From contig JAPKZP010000024.1 in NCBI GenBank assembly GCA_026393735.1, positions 1 to 6,844 of the forward strand: DNA of 6,844 nucleotides, given 5' to 3'. The DNA is from Acidobacteriota bacterium (lineage in GTDB: Bacteria; Acidobacteriota; Vicinamibacteria; Vicinamibacterales; JAKQTR01). Positions 1 through 5,623 of this stretch are shown piece after piece. Position 1 is the first letter of the stretch, and each line of letters opens with the position of its first letter. A program made the position numbers and the translations under genes. The notes beneath the pieces are model-generated. The model saw nothing but the letters and a program-made list of their open reading frames with translations. It was not told the DNA's origin and searched no databases.

Positions 1-126
1 ATCAATCGCACCGGGCGCCATGGCCAATCCCATGAAATTCTGAAACGCTGTCATGGCATCGCCTGATCCCCCAGTCTCGGTGTGCGAACAACATTCAACT
101 TCCACCTTCTCCATCTTCTTGCTCAT
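1..126 (-). CDS. AhpD-like / carboxymuconolactone decarboxylase-family N-terminus (fused to SelD, or a separate gene starting at 126)
   Basis: From ATG 126-124 the frame gives MSKKMEKVEVECCSH, then a Gly/Ser-rich stretch, then MTAFQNFMGLAMAPGAID at the window edge. The pattern of a Cys pair followed by FxxFMxxAxxPGAxD resembles the start of small AhpD-like proteins of the CMD family. In those, the diagnostic CxxC and proton-relay His come further on, outside this window. AhpD-type proteins are thiol-disulfide peroxidase partners, but the exact role here is not shown. It is in the same frame as SelD with no stop between, so it can be a fused domain. It also has its own good ribosome binding site, so it may be made separately or in both forms. 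An alternative start is ATG 114-112. Confidence 0.5.
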   Translation of the reverse strand, partial: MSKKMEKVEVECCSHTETGGSGDAMTAFQNFMGLAMAPGAID

Positions 127-1221
127 ATCAGCCCCCTGTTTTGAAAATGTTTTCCTGCCACAGCCAGCCAACTTCAACGATACCTGTATCAAACCCTCTG
201 ACTTGCCAGTAATGCGGCCAATGATCATCGCCTGTTCAACTCCGGCATTGCGCAGTTCTTTCAGCACAGCACCGGATTCCCCTTCCGAAATAGCCATCAA
301 AAGGCCGCCGGAGGTCTGGGGATCGTAGAGGAGCCAGAGCAGGTCCGGATCGAGCCCTCCGACCACGCGCACGCCGGACTCGAAGTGGTCGAGGTTGCTC
401 GCGAGGCCGCCGGGCCGATTGCCCGCGGCGAGCTCGCGCGCACCGGTGATCAGGGGCACCGCTCGCGCGTCGAGGCGCAGCGTCACGCCGCTGGCAGCCG
501 CGACCTCGCTGGCGTGGCCGATCAGGCCGAAGCCGGTGACATCGGTGCACGCGTGGACGTACCCGGCAGGCAGCGCGCGCAGCGCCTCGGCGGCACTCCG
601 GTTCAACTGGACCATCGAACGTACCGCTGCCAGCATCACAGCCTCGGGCGCGCGGCCGGCCTTGATGGCCGTCCCGATGATGCCGGTGCCGATCGCCTTC
701 GTCAGGAAGATGACGTCGCCTGGCCGCGCGCCGGCATTCGACAGCACGCGCTCGGGATCCACCTCGCCCGTCACGGCGTAGCCGAACTTCACCTCGTTGT
801 CGCGCACGGTGTGTCCGCCGAGCAACACCACGCCGGCTTCGCGGAGTTTGTCGTAGCCGCCCTTGAACACGGCCTCTATGATGGCCGGGTCAAAGTCCTT
901 CTGCGGGAAGCCCGCGACGGCGAGCGCGGTGAGCGGGCGGCCGCCCATCGCGTAGACGTCGCTCAGGGCGTTGGCGGCGGCGATCTGGCCGTAGGTGTAG
1001 GGGTCGTCGACAATCGGGGTAAAGAAATCCACCGTCTGCACAAGGGCCGGGCCCGCCGCCCACCTGTACACGCCCGCATCGTCCGACGTGCGGTAATCGA
1101 CCAGGATGCGATCGTCCTGTTGAACCGGGATGCTGCTCAGGACCTGAGCGAGTTCGCCAGCGGCGAGTTTGCTCGCTCAACCCGAGCAGGAGACCATTTC
1201 GGTCAGGCGTTTCTGCGTCAT
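1..1221 (-). CDS. selD: Selenophosphate synthetase SelD with active-site selenocysteine, in frame with a C-terminal AhpD-like extension (3' end outside window)
   Basis: SelD makes selenophosphate from selenide and ATP, the selenium donor for selenocysteine and 2-selenouridine. My translation from ATG 1221-1219 reads MTQKRLTEMVSCSG, then TGA (1177-1179), then ASKLAAGELAQ. The TGA sits where family members have the catalytic Cys or Sec, and a Lys follows three residues later (K18), as in E. coli C17/K20. The rest is full-length SelD: TVDFF (64-68, ATP/Mg site), GGRPLTALAVAGFP (93-106), LLGGHTVRD (133-141), TDVTGFGLIGHASEVA and YDPQTSGGLL (299-308). Apart from the TGA there is no stop down to base 1, giving 407 visible residues against about 347 in E. 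coli. The excess begins near residue 355 and resembles the start of an AhpD/CMD protein. The start lies 22 bases after the parB stop. Its ribosome binding site is weak (GGGG 11 bases upstream), so translation may be coupled to parB. A second in-frame ATG (residue 9) is possible. A naive gene call would stop at the TGA or start too late. Confidence 0.93.
132..137 (-). promoter_or_regulatory. Internal Shine-Dalgarno and five-G run between SelD and the AhpD-like part
   Basis: AGGGGG on the minus strand lies 5 bases before ATG 126-124 and is the strongest ribosome binding site visible in the window. The five-G run also decides the gene structure. With five Gs the SelD frame runs on through Q-G-A-D-M. 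With four Gs it would end at the TGA overlapping the ATG (ATGA), and with six it would end at the TGA three bases earlier. A miscounted base or ribosomal slippage here would separate the two products. Confidence 0.55.
1145..1179 (-). promoter_or_regulatory. Putative bacterial SECIS hairpin directing selenocysteine insertion in selD
   Basis: Read on the minus strand, the RNA from the UGA folds on itself. UGAGCGAG (1179-1172) pairs perfectly with CUCGCUCA (1152-1145), an 8-bp lower stem that includes the UGA. An asymmetric internal loop follows (CAAAC against a single A). Above it is a 5-bp upper stem, UCGCC (1166-1162) with GGCGA (1158-1154), closed by the loop GCU (1161-1159). In known bacterial SECIS elements the apical loop lies roughly 16-37 bases from the UGA and carries a G among its first bases, which SelB contacts. 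Here 15 bases separate the UGA from the loop, and the loop begins with G. The pairing is seen directly; the function is inferred from its position and geometry. Confidence 0.75.
1177..1179 (-). other. In-frame TGA read as selenocysteine (SelD residue 15)
   Basis: This is the only in-frame stop triplet between the SelD start and the window edge. The flanking residues SCSG-U-ASKL match the glycine-rich catalytic loop of SelD, where Cys and Sec alternate between species. An undecayed reading frame on both sides argues against a pseudogene. The nearby second Cys of E. coli SelD (C19) is replaced here by Ser17, which leaves the Sec as the only redox residue after Cys12 in this loop. Confidence 0.92.
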
Positions 1222-1243
1222 CGAATGCCGGGCCCCGTCGTTG

Positions 1244-2128
1244 CTACCTATTCCCTACCAGTATCTCGTACACGCGGATAAGCTCGTCTTCGTTCTTGAA
1301 CGCGATCCGGATCTCCCCGCCCATTCCCTTCCGCACGATGTCGACTTTCGTGCCGATGGTGAGTCGGAGCTTGTCCTGCGCCGCGCGCGTGTGCACGTCC
1401 AGCGTGGGCGCGACACCGTTCTTTTCCGCGCTGCCGCCCTTCGCCTTCGTCAGCGCCCGCGTGACCATCTGCTCGGTTTCGCGCACCGACCAGCCGCGCG
1501 CGACGATCTCACGGGCGAGGTTGCGCTGGTCCTGTTCCTTCTCGAGCGCGAGCAGCGCGCGGGCGTGTCCCATCGAGAGGTTGTTCGCGGACACTTCGTC
1601 GCGCACGTCCTGCGGAAGCTTCAGGAGCCGGAGCAGGTTCGCGACAGTCGATCGATCCTTGCCGACCGCTGCCGCCACTTCGTCCTGGGTCAGGTCGAAC
1701 TCGTCGACGAGACGCTTGTAGGCGAACGCCTCCTCGATGGGATTCAGGTCCTCGCGTTGGAGGTTCTCGACGAGGGCCAGTTCGAGCAGTTTCTGTTCCT
1801 GTCCCTCGGGCACGTCGCGCAGGGTGACCGGCACCTTCAGCAGGCCCGCGCGCTGGGCCGCGCGCCACCGCCGTTCGCCGGCGATGATCTGGTAGGCGTT
1901 CCCGACGCGTCGCACGACGATGGGCTGAATGAGGCCGCTGGACTTGATGGAGCGCGCGAGTTCATCGATGCGCGACTCGTCGGCGTGCGCTCGCGGCTGA
2001 TAGTGGTTGGGTGAGATCCGGTCGATGTCGATCTCGAGCGGCGCCTGGGTGGACGGCGTAGAGGTGCCGAGCGCGTCGCCGATGAGCGCGTCGAGGCCTC
2101 TCCCGAGAGCTGGGCGTTTGTCGGCCAT
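1244..2128 (-). CDS. parB: Chromosome partitioning protein ParB (parS-binding CTPase clamp)
   Basis: ParB binds parS, uses CTP to close into a sliding clamp that spreads along nearby DNA, and works with ParA and SMC to segregate the origin region. The 294 residues show the complete family layout. LGRGLDALIG (8-17) is the N-terminal signature, and a short linker follows. The ParB/Srx-type CTPase fold carries NHYQPR (41-46), GERRWRA (84-90) and ENLQRED (121-127). A helix-turn-helix lies near 146-168 (TQDEVAAAVGKDRSTVANLL), then NLSMGHARALL (183-193) of the parS-binding region. A charged linker leads to a C-terminal dimerisation domain ending EILVGNR. The start ATG (2126-2128) is 5 bases after the parA stop, so the pair is translationally coupled; no strong ribosome binding site is visible. 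Length and motifs are normal for chromosomal ParB (Spo0J). Confidence 0.97.
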   Translation of the reverse strand: MADKRPALGRGLDALIGDALGTSTPSTQAPLEIDIDRISPNHYQPRAHADESRIDELARSIKSSGLIQPIVVRRVGNAYQIIAGERRWRAAQRAGLLKVPVTLRDVPEGQEQKLLELALVENLQREDLNPIEEAFAYKRLVDEFDLTQDEVAAAVGKDRSTVANLLRLLKLPQDVRDEVSANNLSMGHARALLALEKEQDQRNLAREIVARGWSVRETEQMVTRALTKAKGGSAEKNGVAPTLDVHTRAAQDKLRLTIGTKVDIVRKGMGGEIRIAFKNEDELIRVYEILVGNR

Positions 2129-2133
2129 GGTCG

Positions 2134-2937
2134 TCAGTGTGTGGCTGCTGAGGTCTGCGGGATGCGGTTGTTACGGCCGAGCATTTCGCGGGCGAGCGAC
2201 AGGTACGCTTCGGCGCCACGCGACTTCACGTCGTAGAGGATCACGGGCATGCCGTGGCTGGGCGCCTCGCCGAGGCGCACGTTGCGCGGGATAACGGTGT
2301 GAAACACCTTCTCCTTGAAGAACTCGCGCACTTCACGTGACACCTGTTGTCCCAGGTTGGTCCGCTCGTCGTACATCGTCAGCACGACACCGTCGATGTC
2401 GAGCGTGGGGTTGAGGGCCACGCGCACGCGCTTGAGGGTGCCGACGAGGTCGGCGAGGCCTTCGAGGGCAAAGTACTCGCAGTGGAGCGGGATCAGGACG
2501 GCATCGCACGCGACGAGGGCGTTCAGCGTGAGCAGGCCGAGCGACGGTGGACAGTCAATCAGGATGTAGTCGAACGCGTCGCGCAGGGGCTGGACGATGC
2601 GCCGGAGACGCATTTCGCGGGCGAGCATGGGGACGAGTTCGATTTCCGCGCCGGCGAGATTCCGGTCGGATGGAATCACGAAAAGGCCGGAGACGTTGGT
2701 CGGCATCACGTAGATCGAGGGATCGGCCGGCTCGTCGGCGACGATGGCGTCGTAGATGTTGCCGGCGGGTGCGTGCTGTCCCTTGAGGCCGATGCCGCTG
2801 GTGAGGTTGCACTGCGGGTCGGCGTCGACGAGGAGAACGCGCTGGTCGGCGAGTGCGAGGGATGCGCCCAGGTTGATGGCGGTGGTGGTCTTGCCGACGC
2901 CGCCCTTCTGATTGGCGATAGCCAGGATCTTGCCCAT
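2134..2937 (-). CDS. parA: Chromosome partitioning ATPase ParA (Soj/MinD-type)
   Basis: ParA is a nucleoid-bound ATPase whose gradient, driven by ParB-stimulated hydrolysis, moves the ParB-parS complexes. The 267 residues begin MGKILAIANQ and run directly into the deviant Walker A KGGVGKTT (11-18), with the signature lysine K11 and K16. They continue with the Walker A' region LLVDADPQCN (35-44) and Walker B YILIDCPPSLG (124-134, D128). There is no N-terminal helix-turn-helix, so this is the short chromosomal Soj type and not the long plasmid type that represses its own promoter. It is the first gene after the only sizeable intergenic gap in the window, which holds two parS sites. The DNA just before the ATG is AT-rich, with GGTGA about 11 bases upstream as a weak ribosome binding site. 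Confidence 0.97.
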   Translation of the reverse strand: MGKILAIANQKGGVGKTTTAINLGASLALADQRVLLVDADPQCNLTSGIGLKGQHAPAGNIYDAIVADEPADPSIYVMPTNVSGLFVIPSDRNLAGAEIELVPMLAREMRLRRIVQPLRDAFDYILIDCPPSLGLLTLNALVACDAVLIPLHCEYFALEGLADLVGTLKRVRVALNPTLDIDGVVLTMYDERTNLGQQVSREVREFFKEKVFHTVIPRNVRLGEAPSHGMPVILYDVKSRGAEAYLSLAREMLGRNNRIPQTSAATH

Positions 2938-2986
2938 TTATTTGTTGTTCACCATAAACACGGCGCTGCTCGCGCGCTTGAGAACA

Positions 2987-2995
2987 AGAATACCA
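2987..2995 (-). promoter_or_regulatory. Candidate extended -10 promoter for parA-parB-selD
   Basis: On the minus strand TGG-TATTCT resembles an extended -10 element (TGn followed by 4 of 6 matches to TATAAT). It lies about 50 bases before the parA ATG. No good -35 is present; the -35 position would fall at the edge of parS site 1, so ParB bound there could affect transcription. The match is weak, and the operon may also be read from upstream of mnmE. Confidence 0.25.
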
Positions 2996-3010
2996 CGGGA
3001 CACCGTTCCC

Positions 3011-3026
3011 TGTTCCACGTGGAACA
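3011..3026. promoter_or_regulatory. parS: parS site 1 (perfect consensus)
   Basis: TGTTCCACGTGGAACA is an exact match to the 16-base chromosomal parS consensus and a perfect palindrome. It lies upstream of the parA start and within the same operon as its ligand ParB, which is where parS sites commonly sit near oriC. Confidence 0.95.
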
Positions 3027-3036
3027 CTCCAGTCTA

Positions 3037-3052
3037 CGTTCCACGTGGAACT
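3037..3052. promoter_or_regulatory. parS: parS site 2 (14-base core)
   Basis: CGTTCCACGTGGAACT keeps the full 14-base palindrome GTTCCACGTGGAAC, and only the outermost pair differs from the consensus. Its centre is 26 bp from that of the first site. It ends 11 bases beyond the rsmG stop codon. Confidence 0.92.
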
Positions 3053-3063
3053 CGCCGGCGCGG

Positions 3064-3750
3064 CTAGAGCATTTTTCGAAGGACGACGAGCCGGCTTCTC
3101 AGCGATTCGACGAGGGTCCAGGTGGCTTCGTAGACGAGGGGCGGGGCCACGAGCGCCGGGGCTTCGTTCCCGGCTGTGGCGCGGAACAGCAGAATGCGGC
3201 CGCCCAGCCGGAGAAACGCCTGCGTCGAGGTCAGCAGTTTCTGTTCAAGCCGGACGGCTCGAATCGTCACGAGATCTTGCGACTCGTGGAGTTCCGGCCT
3301 CGTAAGCAGGTCCTCGGCCCTCGCAGTCTCGACGGTCGCGTCCGTGAGGTTCAGTTGACGGACAACCTCGCGCAGAAAGGCTGATTTCCGCGTCTTCGAC
3401 TCCACCATGAGGAGCCTCAACGATGGCATCGCCAGTTTGAGCGGAATCGCCGGCGATCCTCCTCCGGACCCGATATCGAGCACGTGTGGATGCGGGCCGA
3501 GTTGCGGGCCGTGGACGTGTCCGTGTGACCCGTGCAGGTGTTTGGCGGCCACCAGCGGCTCGACGAGCAGCCGGTCAATGGCTTCGTCGGGCGCATCCGA
3601 CAGCGAAAACGCCGTCAGGTTGACCTTCTGGTTCCAGAATTCGAGGAGTCGGAAGTAGGCCCCAAGAGAGTCGACGAGCTGCGGGTCAAGCGTGACGCCT
3701 GCCTTACGGGCCCGCTTCCCCAGCCGTTCGTTGAACTCTCGTGGCGTCAT
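3064..3750 (-). CDS. rsmG: 16S rRNA (guanine-N7) methyltransferase RsmG (GidB)
   Basis: RsmG uses SAM to methylate N7 of the guanine at position 527 (E. coli numbering) in the 530 loop of 16S rRNA; loss is known to give low-level streptomycin resistance. The 228 residues show FWNQKVNLTA (38-47), typical of the family N-terminus, then the SAM-binding motif VLDIGSGGGSP-IPL (90-103). ESKTRKSAFLREV (117-129), the conserved post-motif helix, and ARAEDL (143-148) follow. Residues 71-89, just before the SAM motif, contain seven histidines in nineteen positions, which is unusual. The ATG (3748-3750) lies inside the end of mnmG, a 47-base overlap in another frame, which implies coupled translation. 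No later ATG would keep the N-terminal helices. Confidence 0.95.
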   Translation of the reverse strand: MTPREFNERLGKRARKAGVTLDPQLVDSLGAYFRLLEFWNQKVNLTAFSLSDAPDEAIDRLLVEPLVAAKHLHGSHGHVHGPQLGPHPHVLDIGSGGGSPAIPLKLAMPSLRLLMVESKTRKSAFLREVVRQLNLTDATVETARAEDLLTRPELHESQDLVTIRAVRLEQKLLTSTQAFLRLGGRILLFRATAGNEAPALVAPPLVYEATWTLVESLRSRLVVLRKML

Positions 3751-5614
3751 GGGTGAACCGATTCAGATACGCGCCGACCAGCGCCACCGCCGACGGCGTC
3801 AAGCCAGGGATACGGCCAGCCTGGCCAAGGGTTTCCGGCTCGACCTCGCCGAGGCGCTGCACAACTTCGTGCGACAACCCCGCGATTCTCTCATAAGGGA
3901 ACCCGCGCGGGATAGGACGCGATTCCTCCTGTCGGGATCTTTCGACATCCGAGTGCTGGCGCTTTAGGTACCCGTCGTACTTGATCGTAGTCTCGGCCGT
4001 CGCCAAGTCGTGCTGAAACGCATCTGGGTCAACTTCGAGCGCGATCTCGCCCCTCTCGACCATGTCCGAAAGGCGAATGCCGGTCTGGCGCAGGCGCTGC
4101 TCCGCCCGGATGCGGGCCCGCTCAACTGGCACTGTCGCCTGGCTCAACGCGACAAGATTGCGCTCGAGGCGCGAGCGCCTGGCCGCAAAGCGCTGCCATC
4201 GATCGTCAAGAACCAGTCCGACTTCCCGGCCGCGCGGCGTGAGCCTGAGGTCAGCGTTGTCGATTCGCAGCAGGAGCCGGTGCTCCGCCCGGGACGTAAA
4301 CATCCGATACGGCTCGAGGCACCCCCGCGTGACAAGGTCGTCCACGAGTACGCCGATGTACGCCTCATCTCGACCCAACGTGAAAGCCGGCCGCCCCTGG
4401 ACCGCAAGCGCGGCATTGATGCCCGCCACGATTCCTTGCGCGGCCGCCTCTTCGTAGCCGGACGTCCCGTTGATCTGTCCCGCCAGGTAAAGGCCGTGCA
4501 CCCGCTTGGTCTCGAGACTCGGCCGAAGCTCCGTCGGCTGTACAAAATCGTACTCGACGGCGTAGGCTGGCCGGATCATCTCCGCGCCTTCCAGCCCCGG
4601 CATCGCATGGACCAGGTCCATTTGAACGTTGCGCGGAAGGCTCATCGAGAACCCATTCACGTAGATTTCGTCCGCCTCAACACCCTCTGGCTCGAGGTAG
4701 ACGTGGTGGCGTTCGCGCTGGGGGAACCGTAGAATCTTGTCCTCGAGCGACGGGCAATAGCGCGGACCAACGCCTTGAATCTGGCCGTTGTAGAGCGGCG
4801 ACAGATGCACGTTGGCCCGGACGATCTCGTGAACGCGGTCGGTGGTGTGAACGAGCCAGCACATCACCGGCTTGCGATCAATTCGGCCAGTCATGAACGA
4901 GAGCGGCACGGGGTCCGCATCGCCTGGCTCGAGCGCGAAGGCGCCCGCCCGGACGGCGTTGTCGAAGTCGATGCTTCGACGGTGGAGACGAGGCGGCGTT
5001 CCCGTCTTCAGCCGCCCCATGCGGAATCCCTCGGCCCGGATGGACTCGGCGAGCAGCGTCGAAGCGGATTCGCCATGACGACCCGCGGGCGTCCTGTCCC
5101 GGCCAACATGGATGAGGCCATTCAAAAAGGTTCCCGTCGTAACCACAACCGTCCGAGCAGCGAGTTGTTCTCCAGATTCTAGGTCACATCCCATAACCGT
5201 GTCTCTCTTGAGCGACACAGCTCTGTCGATTGCCAGCGCAATCACCTTCCCCGCCACGAACTCAATCCGCGGGTTAGCACAAAGCGCCGCACGCACCCAT
5301 TCCCCGTACCGCGCCTTGTCGGCCTGCGCCCGCGGGGACCACACCGCAGGGCCCCGGCTCCGGTTGAGCAGTTTGAACTGAATGCCCGTCGCGTCAATCG
5401 CCTGGCCCATCAGGCCGCCCAGGGCATCGACCTCGCGCACGAGGTGCCCCTTCGCGGTGCCGCCAATCGCCGGATTGCACGGCATGTGCGCAATCGTCTC
5501 GAGCGACAAGGTGCAGATGCCCACGCGACAGCCCATCTGCGCCGCTGCCCACGCGGCCTCCACGCCGGCATGCCCGGCGCCGATCACGAGAACATCAAAA
5601 GAGGAACGGGTCAT
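3704..5614 (-). CDS. mnmG: tRNA uridine 5-carboxymethylaminomethyl modification enzyme MnmG (GidA)
   Basis: MnmG is the FAD- and NADH-using partner of MnmE. Together they attach an aminomethyl or carboxymethylaminomethyl group to C5 of wobble U34 in tRNAs reading split codon boxes. At 636 residues it matches the family (E. coli 629). Visible marks in order are VIGAGHAGVEA (10-20, FAD dinucleotide fold), CNPAIGGTAKG (46-56, first conserved Cys), LNRSRGPAVWSPRAQADK (83-100) and GTFLNG (161-166). GRLKTGTPPR (200-209), RYCPSLEDK (285-293, second conserved Cys), LAGQINGTSGYEEAAAQG (378-395) and RMFTSRAEHRL follow. A helical C-terminal region for MnmE and tRNA contact completes the protein. The ATG is 9 bases after the mnmE stop. 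GGGAAG, within the mnmE end, may be the ribosome binding site, with long spacing. No domain is missing. Confidence 0.98.
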   Translation of the reverse strand: MTRSSFDVLVIGAGHAGVEAAWAAAQMGCRVGICTLSLETIAHMPCNPAIGGTAKGHLVREVDALGGLMGQAIDATGIQFKLLNRSRGPAVWSPRAQADKARYGEWVRAALCANPRIEFVAGKVIALAIDRAVSLKRDTVMGCDLESGEQLAARTVVVTTGTFLNGLIHVGRDRTPAGRHGESASTLLAESIRAEGFRMGRLKTGTPPRLHRRSIDFDNAVRAGAFALEPGDADPVPLSFMTGRIDRKPVMCWLVHTTDRVHEIVRANVHLSPLYNGQIQGVGPRYCPSLEDKILRFPQRERHHVYLEPEGVEADEIYVNGFSMSLPRNVQMDLVHAMPGLEGAEMIRPAYAVEYDFVQPTELRPSLETKRVHGLYLAGQINGTSGYEEAAAQGIVAGINAALAVQGRPAFTLGRDEAYIGVLVDDLVTRGCLEPYRMFTSRAEHRLLLRIDNADLRLTPRGREVGLVLDDRWQRFAARRSRLERNLVALSQATVPVERARIRAEQRLRQTGIRLSDMVERGEIALEVDPDAFQHDLATAETTIKYDGYLKRQHSDVERSRQEESRPIPRGFPYERIAGLSHEVVQRLGEVEPETLGQAGRIPGLTPSAVALVGAYLNRFTHDATRVQRTAGEAGP

Positions 5615-5623
5615 GCGTGGTGT

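Larger units (their letters stand above)
1..300. other. Low-GC segment covering the SelD C-terminal part and AhpD-like start
   Basis: Counting by 60-base rows gives 32, 31, 29, 29 and 32 G/C, or 153 of 300 (51%). The next row (301-360) has 41 of 60 (68%), and 1501-1560 also has 41 of 60. The change falls inside SelD near residue 308, just after the DPQTSGG motif. Codons rare elsewhere in the window (ATA, TTG, TGT, ACA) appear here. This suggests recombination with, or acquisition of, a 3' segment from a less GC-rich source. Confidence 0.7.
2938..3063. other. Intergenic region rsmG-parA with parS sites and probable parAB-selD promoter
   Basis: This 126-base gap is the longest non-coding stretch in the window. 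It holds two parS palindromes in its rsmG-proximal half and an AT-richer half next to parA. I see no convincing rho-independent terminator after rsmG. GGGA and TCCC near 2997-3010 could pair over 4 bp, with no U run. The five-codon frame ATG GTG AAC AAC AAA TAA (2955-2938) directly abuts the parA start. It may be chance or a minimal leader. Confidence 0.7.

Noticed and set aside
890..1180. Minus-strand frame starting at TTG 1180, just at the TGA of selD
   Set aside because: It is shifted relative to SelD and gives an Arg/Pro/Gly-rich sequence. The SelD frame with Sec explains the region fully.
1177..1221. selD as a pseudogene broken by a nonsense codon
   Set aside because: The TGA is at the exact catalytic Cys/Sec position, a SECIS-like hairpin follows, and all downstream motifs are intact.
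385..1281. Plus-strand open frame of 298 codons opposite selD
   Set aside because: It is antisense to clear SelD motifs, has a composition typical of high-GC shadows (rich in Arg, Ala, His, Gly) and matches no family I recognise.
2997..3010. Possible terminator hairpin after rsmG (GGGA pairing with TCCC)
   Set aside because: Only 4 bp of pairing and no following U run on the minus strand.
2347..3384. Plus-strand open frame of 345 codons across parA, the parS region and rsmG
   Set aside because: It runs antisense through two conserved genes and through the parS palindromes, with no recognisable protein family.
3481..3486. CACGTG inside rsmG as a third parS
   Set aside because: Only the central six bases match; the flanking GTTC and GAAC arms are absent.
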